Shown here: positions 32,350 to 42,048 of the stretch, one piece after another
How the letters are laid out: every line of letters begins with the position of its first letter
How positions within the stretch are numbered: position 1 is the first letter of the stretch
From: Chitinophagaceae bacterium
GTDB lineage: Bacteria > Bacteroidota > Bacteroidia > Chitinophagales > Chitinophagaceae
DNA: 64,000 bases
Reading direction: 5' to 3'
NCBI GenBank assembly: GCA_947455215.1
Contig: CANGNA010000004.1
Coordinates: 38,306 to 102,305, forward strand
Notes under the pieces: model-generated
Databases searched by the model: none
The model's input: the letters and a program-made list of their open reading frames with translations, nothing else
What the model was told of the DNA's origin: nothing
Position numbers and translations under genes: made by a program

Positions 32350-32988
32350 ATGTCATTAAGATTAGGCGATACCGCCCCAGATTTCAAGGCCAAAACATCC
32401 ATTGGCGAACTCTCTTTCCATGATTACCTGGGCGACAGCTGGGGCGTATTATTCTCTCACCCTGCAGACTATACCCCAGTATGTACCACAGAGCTGGGCC
32501 GTACCGCACAGCTAAAAGACGAATTTGCCCGCCGCAATGTAAAAGTACTGGCACTAAGCGTAGATCCGCTGGACAAACACCACGGCTGGATCAACGATAT
32601 CAACGAAACACAGCACACCACGGTAGACTTTCCCATAATTGCTGATGAGGATCGTAATGTAGCAACCCTGTACGATATGATACACCCCAATGCATCTGCT
32701 ACGGCTACCGTGCGTTCATTGTTCATCATAGGGCCCGATAAGAAGCTGAAACTGTCATTCACCTACCCTGCCTCTACCGGCCGCAACTTTACCGAAGTGC
32801 TGCGCGTAATAGACTCCCTGCAACTGACCGCTGAACACAGCGTGGCCACCCCGGCCGACTGGCAGCATGGCGAAGACGTAATAGTAGTACCCTCCGTGTC
32901 TACCGATGACGCCAAAGCCAAATACGGCGACGATCTGAAAATAGTAAAGCCATACCTGCGATATGTGCCACAACCAAAGAAAAAGTAA
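32350..32988 (+). CDS. Peroxiredoxin, 1-Cys Prx6 type
   Basis: Starting at ATG 32350 the protein has 212 residues beginning MSLRLGDTAPDF. The active site is HPADYTPVCTTELG with the peroxidatic Cys45, and the C-terminal extension with WQHGEDVIVVPSVS and LRYVPQPKKK is typical of the Prx6 group, which lacks a resolving Cys in this position. It reduces peroxides in the cytoplasm. It is divergent from the marR-usp operon. The longer frame from 32281 adds a basic 23-residue stretch and is unlikely. Confidence 0.94.
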   Translation: MSLRLGDTAPDFKAKTSIGELSFHDYLGDSWGVLFSHPADYTPVCTTELGRTAQLKDEFARRNVKVLALSVDPLDKHHGWINDINETQHTTVDFPIIADEDRNVATLYDMIHPNASATATVRSLFIIGPDKKLKLSFTYPASTGRNFTEVLRVIDSLQLTAEHSVATPADWQHGEDVIVVPSVSTDDAKAKYGDDLKIVKPYLRYVPQPKKK

Positions 32989-33007
32989 GCAAAACAATCC
33001 ATAACAG

Positions 33008-33036
33008 AAGCGCTCCGCAATCGTGGAGCGCTTCTT
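33008..33036 (+). terminator. Terminator after the peroxiredoxin gene
   Basis: AAGCGCTCC (33008-33016) pairs with GGAGCGCTT (33025-33033), followed by CTT. Confidence 0.75.
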
Positions 33037-33042
33037 ACGTAA

Positions 33043-33111
33043 CGTCCTGAAAGGACGGGGTATAATAGCGCAGGGTTTCAACCCCGCGGCTTCAGCGCAC
33101 GTATTCGTTTT
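33043..33111. repeat. CTATTAT-type double-hairpin element, inverted, next to an ACGTATTCGTTTT word
   Basis: CGTCCT-GAA-AGGACG (33043-33057), then TATAATAGC and GGGTT-TC-AACCC (33073-33084). On the minus strand this reads GGGTTGAAACCC, GCTATTATA, CGTCCT hairpin, the layout of 19251-19294. ACGTATTCGTTTT at 33099-33111 is the inverted core of the 15-mer found three times at 7483-7708. Confidence 0.72.
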
Positions 33112-33156
33112 GTAATGCCGCAAAACACCTCTGCGTCCTTTGCCCACTTAAGATAC

Positions 33157-33203
33157 TTTGCGGCCCTTTGCGAAAAATCTTTGCGGCTCTTTGCGTGAAA
33201 CCT
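33157..33203. repeat. TTTGCGGCCCTTTGCG repeat, copy 1
   Basis: This segment carries four TTTGCG words and aligns over about 47 bases with 50695-50739. Both copies lie 40 to 100 bases upstream of a plus-strand start codon. Sequences of this kind are common between genes in Bacteroidota. Confidence 0.65.
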
Positions 33204-33299
33204 TTCCCCCCAAATTCACTCCCTACGGGTGAGCCGCAACACATACAGCATAAGCCTGTAAGCATTACTTTTACAGGTAATAATATTTGATCACTGATT

Positions 33300-35471
33300 A
33301 TGCACAAATCTCTTTGGCTGGTTGTGGCGGCGCTGTCTGCAACAACCTCTTTTGCCCAGAAAAAAATGATATCGCTGGACGACCTGTATAAGAAGCCGGC
33401 ATTCAACATAAAGGGCGTACCCGGCTTTAATGCCATGCATGATGGCCGCCACTATACCCAACTGGATGAAGAGAACAAACACAAATACATCCGCGTGTAC
33501 GACCTGGCTACCGGCAAAGTGGGCAAGACATTGTTCGACAATGGTGCACAGCTGTTTCATGGCGAGGCGCTGAATATAGAGGAATACACCTTCAGCAAGG
33601 ACGAAAAGAAGATGTTGCTGATGATGGACAATGAGCACATCTACCGCCGCTCTGTACTATACCATGTATATGTTTACGACATAGCCAGTGGCGAGATCGT
33701 GATGCTGGACAAGGATAAGGTACTGCACGCTACCCTATCGCCCGACGGCACCAAGGTGGCTTATGTAAAAGGCAACAACCTGTATTATAAAGACCTGAAG
33801 ACCAACGAGGTAGTGCAGATAACCAACGATGGTCAAAAGAACAACATCATCAATGGTAACTGCGATTGGGTATATGAAGAAGAGTTCAGTTTCACCAGGG
33901 CATTTGAATGGAATAAGGACGGCAGCTACCTGGCATGGTACCGCTTTGATGAAAGTAAGGTGCCGGAGTACACCATGGCTAAATACACCGGCCTTTACCC
34001 TGAACAATACACCTTCAAATACCCCAAAGCAGGCGAAAGAAACTCTGCTATTGAGATAAAGATATATGATATAAAGAACCGTTCGGTAGCGCGTGCAGAT
34101 GTGGGCGAAGAGACCGACCAATACATACCCCGCATCAAGTGGACAGAGAGCCCTAAGAAGCTGTGCATCTACCGTCTGAACCGCCTGCAGAACAAGTTGG
34201 AGTTATTGCTGACCAGCGCCACAACCGGGGCCTCTAAGATCATCTACAAAGAGCGCAACAAATGGTACATCAACGTGAATGATGAGATCACTTTCCTGCC
34301 CGATGGCCACTCTATGATATTTGGCAGCGAGCGCGATGGCTGGAACCACCTGTATAAGTATAACTGGGAGCAGGACAGAATGACAGACCTGACCGATGGT
34401 AACTACGATGTAGAGAGCATTACCGGTGTGGATGTAGACCACCAGCTGCTGTATTACACTGCTGCCGAAGAATCGCCGATGCAGCGCAACCTGTATGTGG
34501 TAGGCTTGGATGGACGCGGCAAGAAATGCATTACCCCTGAAAAAGGCATGCACAGTATTACCCCTTGCGAAGGTTTCAACTACTTTTTGGACAAGTACTC
34601 TACCCTGAACAAAGTGCCGGTGTACAAGCTGCGCGATGCACGCGGCCATGTAGTGCGCACGCTGGAGGATAACCACGAACTGGCGGAGAAGATGAACGAA
34701 TATGCATGGGGAGAGATAAAGCTGAAGAAGTTCATGGGCGCTACCGGCAAGCTGAACGGCTGGATCATCACCCCGCCCGACTTTGACGAACATAAGAAAT
34801 ACCCTGTGCTGATGTACCAGTATAGCGGACCAGGATCGCAGGAAGTGGCCGATAAATTCCCGGTGGGCAACTATTGGTGGCACCAGATGCTGGCACAGAA
34901 GGGGTACATCATAGTGTGTGTAGATGGCACCGGCACCGGCTACAGGGGCGAGGCCTTCCGCAAGAAGACCTACCTGACCCTTGGCAAATATGAGAGCGAC
35001 GACCAGATAGCCGTGGCTAAGAACCTGGCTACCCTGCCCTATGTAGATAAGAACCGCATAGGCATATGGGGCTGGAGCTACGGTGGCTTTATGAGCAGCA
35101 CCTGCATCATGAAGGGTAATGATGTGTTCAAGACAGCTATTGCTGTGGCACCGGTAACCAACTGGCGCTACTACGATAATATCTATACCGAGCGCTACAT
35201 GCGCACCCCGCAGGAGAACGCCGCCGGCTACGACGATAACTCGCCCGTGAACATGGTAGACAAGCTGAAGGGAAAGTTCTTATACATACACGGCACGGGC
35301 GATGACAATGTACACTTCCAGAACTCGGTGATGCTGACAACAGCCCTGATAAAGGCCGACAAAGACTACGACAGCGAGTACTACCCTGACAAGTCTCACG
35401 GCATAAGTGGCGGCAATACCCGCAATCATTTATACCGCCGCATGACGGAGTATATACTGGAGAACCTTTAA
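33300..35471 (+). CDS. Dipeptidyl peptidase IV-like S9 family peptidase
   Basis: The 723-residue protein has a signal peptide (about residues 1-19, ending TSFAQ), an N-terminal beta-propeller with NCDWVYEEEF (the Glu pair that binds the free amino end of substrates) and a C-terminal alpha/beta hydrolase domain. The catalytic triad is Ser593 in GWSYGGF, Asp668 in HGTGDDNVHF and His700 in DKSHGI. It removes dipeptides, often X-Pro, from peptides in the periplasm or at the surface. The gene is alone, with a terminator after it. Confidence 0.95.
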   Translation: MHKSLWLVVAALSATTSFAQKKMISLDDLYKKPAFNIKGVPGFNAMHDGRHYTQLDEENKHKYIRVYDLATGKVGKTLFDNGAQLFHGEALNIEEYTFSKDEKKMLLMMDNEHIYRRSVLYHVYVYDIASGEIVMLDKDKVLHATLSPDGTKVAYVKGNNLYYKDLKTNEVVQITNDGQKNNIINGNCDWVYEEEFSFTRAFEWNKDGSYLAWYRFDESKVPEYTMAKYTGLYPEQYTFKYPKAGERNSAIEIKIYDIKNRSVARADVGEETDQYIPRIKWTESPKKLCIYRLNRLQNKLELLLTSATTGASKIIYKERNKWYINVNDEITFLPDGHSMIFGSERDGWNHLYKYNWEQDRMTDLTDGNYDVESITGVDVDHQLLYYTAAEESPMQRNLYVVGLDGRGKKCITPEKGMHSITPCEGFNYFLDKYSTLNKVPVYKLRDARGHVVRTLEDNHELAEKMNEYAWGEIKLKKFMGATGKLNGWIITPPDFDEHKKYPVLMYQYSGPGSQEVADKFPVGNYWWHQMLAQKGYIIVCVDGTGTGYRGEAFRKKTYLTLGKYESDDQIAVAKNLATLPYVDKNRIGIWGWSYGGFMSSTCIMKGNDVFKTAIAVAPVTNWRYYDNIYTERYMRTPQENAAGYDDNSPVNMVDKLKGKFLYIHGTGDDNVHFQNSVMLTTALIKADKDYDSEYYPDKSHGISGGNTRNHLYRRMTEYILENL

Positions 35472-35491
35472 CGATAGCTTATTGATATAGA

Positions 35492-35517
35492 AGGCCGGGG
35501 CTTGCGCTCCGGCCTTT
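35492..35517 (+). terminator. Terminator after the S9 peptidase gene
   Basis: AAGGCCGG (35492-35499) pairs with CCGGCCTT (35510-35517), followed by TGCATTA. Confidence 0.6.
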
Positions 35518-35562
35518 GCATTATACATTACTAATAGCCTGTACGGATAATGTAGACCACAA

Positions 35563-36528
35563 CTAATGTTCCACGTAAGTGTAAGTGAAATACATCATCG
35601 GTGTGATGCACTCATTACGTTTGCGGCCGCCATTAGTAGGTGGCGTAAGGAACCACTTATCGGGCGCAGTATGCTCGTAGGTGGTACGCGCATAGCGGCG
35701 GTACACCTTCGGTTTGGGGTTATCGAGCCAGGTAAGACCAAGCACCTGGCCATTATAAAAGTTGCGCAGCGAATCGTTTCCGGCGTAGTAATTGCTCACG
35801 CCCGGCGGCATATCGTGCGGAAAACCATCGTTACCCTGTCCATAAGCCCATTCTACAGATACAAATAACCCGCTGCCTACCTGTATCTTATTATCCGAAA
35901 GATCGGCCCCTACCCATTCATTTCCTTTCTGGGCATTTACTATAACAGCTGCATCGGTCACCTCCTCGCCAGGGGCGCCTGTGGAATCGGGCCGATAAAC
36001 ATGAATAAAAAACTTGTTGGTGACAGCTTTACCATCCTTGGTGATGTACACATTAACCTCCTTCAGCAGCCCGTGCAGCGACGAGTCGGCAGGCAGGAAC
36101 AAAGCGATCTCATCTTTGAACAAGAGGTAACAACCCGCCTGGTGCAGCCACTTACGGCTACCGGCCACTGCCTCCCTTACCCTGCCCGATTTAAGGCCGA
36201 GGGTAAACTCCTGCAACTGTGTGCTGTTCTTTTTCAACTCTACTATAATAGAATCATCGGGCAAAACATCTACCACTATGGCCACCCGTTCGTAACCTGC
36301 AGCATAAAACACCAGGCTATCTTCGGCGTTCAGGTTGGCCGTAAAAGAGAATTTGCCTTTCATGTCGCAAGGGAAACTCTGGTTCAGGCTTTTTACAGAT
36401 ACAAAAGAATTGGGCAAGCCCTGGTTATCTTTACCTACCAGCTGCCCGTAGTATTTATGATCTTTGGCATTAGCCACACACACACCACACACCAGTACTA
36501 ACACCCATACATACTTGCTCAAAGACAT
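35563..36528 (-). CDS. Secreted protein with carboxypeptidase-like regulatory domain
   Basis: The start is taken at ATG 36528, giving 321 residues with a signal peptide (MSLSKYVWVLVLVCGVCVANA). Residues 25-100 look like a carboxypeptidase-regulatory beta-sandwich (YYGQLVGKDNQGLPNSFVSV, KGKFSFTANL, VFYAAGYERVAIVV), a domain common at the start of Bacteroidota outer-membrane proteins. The remaining 220 residues I do not recognise, and there is no TonB receptor domain. A periplasmic or surface role is likely. Confidence 0.72.
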   Translation of the reverse strand: MSLSKYVWVLVLVCGVCVANAKDHKYYGQLVGKDNQGLPNSFVSVKSLNQSFPCDMKGKFSFTANLNAEDSLVFYAAGYERVAIVVDVLPDDSIIVELKKNSTQLQEFTLGLKSGRVREAVAGSRKWLHQAGCYLLFKDEIALFLPADSSLHGLLKEVNVYITKDGKAVTNKFFIHVYRPDSTGAPGEEVTDAAVIVNAQKGNEWVGADLSDNKIQVGSGLFVSVEWAYGQGNDGFPHDMPPGVSNYYAGNDSLRNFYNGQVLGLTWLDNPKPKVYRRYARTTYEHTAPDKWFLTPPTNGGRKRNECITPMMYFTYTYVEH

Positions 36529-36619
36529 TACTACGAAACATTGATCAGTAATAAATATACAAAAAAGCCTGCTAAGCCTGCGGCAATAACGCCACCGCAG
36601 GTTGTGATTTAACAAAAAC

Positions 36620-36649
36620 AAAAGGGCCGCGATGAATCGCAGCCCTTTT
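36620..36649 (-). terminator. Terminator after the M13 peptidase gene
   Basis: AAAAGGGC (36620-36627) and GCCCTTTT (36642-36649) enclose an inner GCGAT/ATCGC stem. Read on the minus strand it is followed by GTTTTTGTT. Confidence 0.72.
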
Positions 36650-36669
36650 GTTGTGCATATCGTAATTAC

Positions 36670-38715
36670 CTACCAAACACGTGCACGCTCGCTTACGGGG
36701 CGGAACATATTGTCTGTAGGCTTAATGTCGAAAGCCTTGTACCACGCCTCCATATTGCTCACCGGCAGGTTGCAACGCAGTTCGCTCGGAGAGTGCGGAT
36801 CGGTCTTCAGGCGGTTAGCCAGCTCTTCCGGAGTGGTGTTAGCACGCCATACCTGTGCCCAGCTAAGGAAGAAACGCTGATCCGGTGTAAAGCCGTTGAT
36901 CTTTTCGTTGCCCTTGCCTTGTGCTGTTTTCTTGAACGCAGCATAAGCTATATTGATACCACCAAGGTCGGCCAGGTTCTCACCTTCTGTAAGGCTACCG
37001 TTGGCGTGGATAGTATCTATAACTATCACCTTATTGAACTGTTCTACCATCACATCTGCCTTGGCTACAAAGTTAGCAGAATCGGCAGGTGTCCACCAGT
37101 TGTTCAGGTTACCGCTGGCATCGTACAGGCGACCCTGATCGTCGAAACCGTGCGTGATCTCGTGACCGATAACGGCACCAATACCACCATAGTTCACTGC
37201 ATCATCAGCATCCTGGTCGAAGAACGGGAACTGCAGGATACCCGCAGGGAACACGATCTCATTGAACGCAGGGTTGTAGTAGGCGTTAACTGTAGGAGGT
37301 GTCATGCCCCATTCCATCCTGTCTACCGGCTTACCCAACTTGTTCAGTTCAAAGTCGTATTCCCACTTAGAAGTAACCAGTATGTTCTGCACATAGTCGT
37401 TGCCAACAATAGTTACAGCGCTGTAGTCCTTCCATTTGTCAGGATAACCTATCTTCTTCATAATAGAGTTCAGCTTACCCAGTGCACGCTGCTTGGTTTC
37501 GCCGCTCATCCAGTCCAGGTTGTTGATACGCTCTGCGTAAGCACCCTGCAGATTGTTCAGCAACACCATCATGCGCTGCTTGGCTTCAGGCTTAAAGTAC
37601 TTTTCCACATACAACTGGCCCAGCAGATCGCCGATAGAGCCGTCTACCATGCTCAATACCCTCTTCCAGCGTGGGCTCTGTATCTTCTGGCCACGCATCT
37701 TGGTGCCATAGAATGCAAAACGCGCCTGGTTGAAGTCGTTACTGAGATATGGTGCCATACCGGTAACCACGTGGAATTTCAAGTATTTCTTCCAGGTAGC
37801 CAGTGGCGTAGCATTCAATTGCTTAGCTGCTTCAGTAAAGAATTTAGGCGTAGCCACGATCAATGAATCCTCACCCTTTACCTTAAGGCCGGCCAGCAAG
37901 CTGCGCCATTCTATGCCCGGAGTGATGGCATTGATACCCTTGATATCATATTTATTATATAAGGCAATCGGATCACGCATTTCAACACGCGTCAGCGATG
38001 CACCGGCAAGAGCTGCTTCCAGGTTGTAGATATCTTCCGCGTCTTTCTTGGCAGCAGCAGCATCTTCGCCCATCAGCATCAGCATCTTAGGGATAAACTC
38101 CTTATATGCATCACGAATACCGGAAGTACGGGGATCCTTGTCGAAATAATATTCACGACCCGGCATACCCAAACCGCCCTGGCCAAACTGGCATATTTGC
38201 TTTACTACATTCTTATCATCGGGAGAGATGCCAAAACTGAACAAACCACCCAAACCCTGCGTGTGTTCCATGGTGATCTCTGCCAGCAATCCGTTAACGT
38301 CTTTAACGGCATCTATACGGTCAAGCAAGCCTTTTATTGGCTTGATACCAGCCTTCTCGATAGCGACACTATCCATACCTGTGCGGTAGAAGTCACCTAC
38401 TTTCTGTACTGCGCTGCCTTTAGGCGCATTCTTGGTCTTGGCAGCCGACTCCATTATTTCGTGCAGCTTTTTCAGGTTGTTCTCCGCCAGGATGTTGAAG
38501 CTACCCCAACGTGTCTGGTCACCCGGAACAGGGTTTGACTTCAGCCAAGCACCATTGGCATACTGGAAGAAGTTATCACCGGGGCGAACAGCATTGTCCA
38601 TATTCGCACGGTCGATAAAATTATTTTCCTTAGGGCTGGCCTTCGGACCTTTTGCGTTAGCTACTGAAGCTACGGCCACTGCCGCACCTAAAAGAAGCGA
38701 TCTTTTAATGTACAT
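36670..38715 (-). CDS. M13 family zinc metallopeptidase (neprilysin/PepO-like)
   Basis: The 681-residue protein has a signal peptide (about residues 1-21, ending VANA) and the zinc site IGHEITHGFDD with His518, Glu519 and His522, and the third ligand Glu579 in ENLADLGG. The NAYYNP motif upstream and a short C-terminal end with RVW are also typical of the family. It cleaves oligopeptides, probably in the periplasm. It is a single gene with a -7 element upstream. Confidence 0.95.
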   Translation of the reverse strand: MYIKRSLLLGAAVAVASVANAKGPKASPKENNFIDRANMDNAVRPGDNFFQYANGAWLKSNPVPGDQTRWGSFNILAENNLKKLHEIMESAAKTKNAPKGSAVQKVGDFYRTGMDSVAIEKAGIKPIKGLLDRIDAVKDVNGLLAEITMEHTQGLGGLFSFGISPDDKNVVKQICQFGQGGLGMPGREYYFDKDPRTSGIRDAYKEFIPKMLMLMGEDAAAAKKDAEDIYNLEAALAGASLTRVEMRDPIALYNKYDIKGINAITPGIEWRSLLAGLKVKGEDSLIVATPKFFTEAAKQLNATPLATWKKYLKFHVVTGMAPYLSNDFNQARFAFYGTKMRGQKIQSPRWKRVLSMVDGSIGDLLGQLYVEKYFKPEAKQRMMVLLNNLQGAYAERINNLDWMSGETKQRALGKLNSIMKKIGYPDKWKDYSAVTIVGNDYVQNILVTSKWEYDFELNKLGKPVDRMEWGMTPPTVNAYYNPAFNEIVFPAGILQFPFFDQDADDAVNYGGIGAVIGHEITHGFDDQGRLYDASGNLNNWWTPADSANFVAKADVMVEQFNKVIVIDTIHANGSLTEGENLADLGGINIAYAAFKKTAQGKGNEKINGFTPDQRFFLSWAQVWRANTTPEELANRLKTDPHSPSELRCNLPVSNMEAWYKAFDIKPTDNMFRPVSERARVW

Positions 38716-38744
38716 AAGTCTGTTTATGCTTTTTTTGAAACACT

Positions 38745-38752
38745 CAAATGTA
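38745..38752 (-). promoter_or_regulatory. -7 element of the M13 peptidase gene
   Basis: TACATTTG on the minus strand matches TAnnTTTG exactly, 29 bases before the ATG. Confidence 0.5.
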
Positions 38753-38914
38753 CAAAATCGCTCCTAAAAGCCGCATTTTATGCAGGTGGATAAAAGGGGG
38801 GATTTATACCAGCCATGCCAGGCATAAGTTTGTACAAATATAAAATATCTTATATCGTATATTATTTGCACAATAATCATTTTGTCTATCCGTTAGTTAT
38901 ACAAAACGAAAAAT

Positions 38915-41074
38915 ATGCTCAGATACCTCTCAGTTCTCGTTGCATTATTCTTTGCAACCCAGCCCGGCGTTTTTGCACAACCTTACCAAAAGTTCTATTC
39001 GATAAGAGATCTGAATGTGAACAACAGGGAAAGTAAATTATTGTCAGACAACAACTTGCTTACCGTTGGTAGCATAGGGCACGATGTGTTACACAATAGC
39101 CTGAACGTAACTAAGACCAACACAACCACCGATGCCGTAATATGGTCTAAAAGTTACAGGCCGGCCACAAACAACCTTTCCGGTATTACCTGCGACGAAC
39201 TGGACAATGGCAATATTGTAGTAGGGGCCACCATGACAGACACTACTACGCTAAGCCGGAAATTACCAGTAGTTCTGTGTTTTTCCGGCGCAGGCGATCT
39301 GCTCTGGAGCAAGAGCTATAACTATACTACCTCTTATCCGTATACCGAGGCTGACAAAGTGAAGAGCCTTCCCGGCAACAACTTCATAGCCTGCTTCCAC
39401 GCTCTCGACACCTTTGGTCTCTCTATAATAAAAATGAATAATAGTGGAGACACATTGTTTTATCGCACATTGCAACTGGACTTTACACAAGGGGTCCCGA
39501 CAAGCATTACGGACATAATACCGGTGAACAATGGCTACCTTTTTAGCGGGCTTGCCGAGTATGATGCAGACTTTGTGAGCCAATTGCTGATAAAGACCGA
39601 CACTAACGGAAATGTGATCTGGTTAAAGTCTGACTATCTGAATTTCACTACTCACTACCTGAATCCGATATTCTCTAAAATGAGATTGCTGCCCGATTCA
39701 ACTATCCTTATAGGGATCAGCAATTATGGGACACAACTATTAAAAATAAACACATCAGGTACCCCTATATCGCTTACAAACATCACCGACACGCCTTCGA
39801 TATCGGAAATAGACCTGGAAAATTTTACAATTGCGCCTGATGGCAATTACCTGATAACAGGCATTACAGATGCCGCTACCAATACATTCACCAATTATAG
39901 AACCGGTAAACAATGTATTTATAAGACAGATACGGCAGGACATGTTTTATGGGCCAAACGATACAAAGCACACCGGAATAAGAACGAGAGCAACCTGATA
40001 GCGGTAATGCCGGGCGGCGACATACTAACGGCGGGCACCTGTTATGACAGCACATTCTATGGTACCAATGAATACTCCGGAAACTTTATTATGCGAACCG
40101 ATACAGGTGGAGAAAGTGCCGGTATCGGGTGCGGACTGCAAAGTGACATAAGCCTGTTTACAAGCAGCGGTACCGTTGCCTTTTTTGACAAACCATATCA
40201 TGTATACACGGGATATGGCTTCCATGACCAGGCTGTATTACCGCAAACCTACGACCTGCAAACAAATGAACTGGGGACATCAATGGCGGTCTTTATATCC
40301 AACTGGCCTTCGTTTTTGTGCGAGGGTAGCACATCGGTCATTACCGCCAGCTCTATCAACGGAGGTACCAACCCTACCTATACCTTCCTGGTCAATGGTA
40401 CTGTGGTACAAGCGGGGCCTTCCGCTACCTACTCTACCACCACCCTGCACAACGGCGATACGGTAAGATGTATACTACAGAGCAGCGACACCTGCACATC
40501 TCCTGCTACAGCATATAGTAATCCTATAGTTATGCCTATATGGCCATTAGTAGATGCTACAGTTACCATCAGTGCCAGCCCCGGCACCATGGTCCCTGCG
40601 GGCACGCTCATCACATTTACCGCAACGGTAACAAATGGTGGCCCTACACCACACTACGCCTGGAAAAAGAACGGTACTGCCGTAGGGCTGATATCTCCTA
40701 CCTATTCATCATCATCGCTGGTTACGGGCGATATCATCACCTGCCAGGTTACTACCTCGGTATGTACTGCCAACCCAACTGTTGTGAGCAATGCAGATAC
40801 TATAGTGATAGCGCCGGTGGGCATTGCAGCTCTGCACCTTGATGATGCCGCCATACAACCTAACCCGGCCAATGGCACCTGTACAGTATTATTACCATTT
40901 ACCACAGCCGGAACAATAGCAGTTACAGACCTGATGGGAAAGAACATCCTGGCACAGCAGGTAACGGGCGATGCGTGCGGCTTTGACGTATCCGGTATGC
41001 CTAATGGCATTTACATCATCAGGCTGAACAATGACAATAACAGCTGGCAGGGACGACTCGTGGTGAGTCATTAG
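38915..41074 (+). CDS. T9SS type A sorting domain-containing secreted protein
   Basis: The 719-residue protein starts with a signal peptide (about residues 1-21, ending VFAQ). The first 470 residues are repetitive in style, with blades such as GNIVVGATMTDTTTL, NGYLFSGLAEYDADF and GDILTAGTCYDSTF, suggesting a beta-propeller. Two Ig-like modules follow (about 470-635) with ITASSINGGTNPTYTFLVNG and ITFTATVTNGGPTPHYAWKK. The last 80 residues form the type A sorting domain (IQPNPANGTCTV, VTDLMGKNI, GIYIIRL). It is exported by T9SS. Function is unknown. Confidence 0.85.
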   Translation: MLRYLSVLVALFFATQPGVFAQPYQKFYSIRDLNVNNRESKLLSDNNLLTVGSIGHDVLHNSLNVTKTNTTTDAVIWSKSYRPATNNLSGITCDELDNGNIVVGATMTDTTTLSRKLPVVLCFSGAGDLLWSKSYNYTTSYPYTEADKVKSLPGNNFIACFHALDTFGLSIIKMNNSGDTLFYRTLQLDFTQGVPTSITDIIPVNNGYLFSGLAEYDADFVSQLLIKTDTNGNVIWLKSDYLNFTTHYLNPIFSKMRLLPDSTILIGISNYGTQLLKINTSGTPISLTNITDTPSISEIDLENFTIAPDGNYLITGITDAATNTFTNYRTGKQCIYKTDTAGHVLWAKRYKAHRNKNESNLIAVMPGGDILTAGTCYDSTFYGTNEYSGNFIMRTDTGGESAGIGCGLQSDISLFTSSGTVAFFDKPYHVYTGYGFHDQAVLPQTYDLQTNELGTSMAVFISNWPSFLCEGSTSVITASSINGGTNPTYTFLVNGTVVQAGPSATYSTTTLHNGDTVRCILQSSDTCTSPATAYSNPIVMPIWPLVDATVTISASPGTMVPAGTLITFTATVTNGGPTPHYAWKKNGTAVGLISPTYSSSSLVTGDIITCQVTTSVCTANPTVVSNADTIVIAPVGIAALHLDDAAIQPNPANGTCTVLLPFTTAGTIAVTDLMGKNILAQQVTGDACGFDVSGMPNGIYIIRLNNDNNSWQGRLVVSH

Positions 41075-41102
41075 ATAGCCACGAACAAACAGAGATAACC
41101 AA

Positions 41103-41939
41103 TCATCGGATCACTATCATTTTCCTGGCAGTGGTCCGATGATCGGACGTAACTATACGGTAGTAATAATTGCCGGGTGCCAACGATGAGTTATCCAGAG
41201 ACAGATAATTAAACGTATGATCGACATTATAACTGTGTAATAACTGACCCTTGGAATTGTATAATTCGATCACCCCGGTAGTGCCGGGTTTCAGTTCATA
41301 TCCTATCCTCACAGAAGCAGATGATGGATTAGGCACAGGGTTAAGCAGCAAACTGCTGTTGTCGGACGAGTTTGTTGCAGGGATACCGAGACCCGGACCA
41401 GCACCACAAGGATTGCATGGCAAAGTACCCGGCAGTTTGTATATCGATATAATGTTTGCAGCAAAGGTTGGCCCTGACCACTTATTCACAAAAGCAACGA
41501 AAGAATCCGCCCCGATATTATGTACTTCAAAATTCCAATCTACTGAGTCGATAGTACTAATGATCAGTCCATCCTCATCAAAAACAACATATTTAAACGG
41601 ACCATTACCAGTTGGTATATGCGTGCTATCTCCATAGCAAACAACCATATCTACCTTATTATCTATTTTGAATAGATTTTCAGAGATATAGTTCTTAATT
41701 CCCTGGGCGCCCGGATACCAGCCGGCAATCACCGGCATATTGATCGTCTTCCATATAGAATGATCCAGGTTGTACAGGATCGTCTGGTTGGCATTGCGGG
41801 CGCAATACTTTTTGCCTGATAATAAAAGATCGCCCACCGACAGATCGTTTGACAGCGTGTAAGTGTGTTGAAATGCCAATTGGGCCTTAGCGGACAAGCC
41901 ACAGAATAAGATAGCAATAAGATAGATAGTCTTTTTCAT
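41103..41939 (-). CDS. T9SS type A sorting domain-containing protein
   Basis: This 278-residue protein has a signal peptide (about residues 1-19, ending LSAKAQ), an unassigned middle region of about 160 residues and a C-terminal sorting domain with LLNPVPNPSSASVRIGYEL, IELYNSKGQLLHSY and NYYYRIVTSD. The middle is too short for a large enzyme and contains VVCYGDSTHIPTG, which I cannot assign. It faces the preceding T9SS gene with 28 bases between the stops. Confidence 0.82.
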   Translation of the reverse strand: MKKTIYLIAILFCGLSAKAQLAFQHTYTLSNDLSVGDLLLSGKKYCARNANQTILYNLDHSIWKTINMPVIAGWYPGAQGIKNYISENLFKIDNKVDMVVCYGDSTHIPTGNGPFKYVVFDEDGLIISTIDSVDWNFEVHNIGADSFVAFVNKWSGPTFAANIISIYKLPGTLPCNPCGAGPGLGIPATNSSDNSSLLLNPVPNPSSASVRIGYELKPGTTGVIELYNSKGQLLHSYNVDHTFNYLSLDNSSLAPGNYYYRIVTSDHRTTARKMIVIR

Positions 41940-41965
41940 CTTTAGTGTTTTATAGTTATCAACAC

Positions 41966-41973
41966 CAAATATA
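41966..41973 (-). promoter_or_regulatory. -7 element of the 278-residue T9SS protein gene
   Basis: TATATTTG on the minus strand is an exact TAnnTTTG match, 26 bases before the ATG. Confidence 0.48.
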
Positions 41974-42048
41974 ATACAGAAAAATTATATCAGCAGTACT
42001 TTAAAACAACACATAAGCAGGAGAATATTTTATTGCTATTTTCGCTGC

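Noticed and set aside
36793..37866. 357-codon plus-strand frame opposite the M13 peptidase
   Set aside because: It is antisense to a clear M13 peptidase with an intact zinc site, and shows no domain or start signals of its own.
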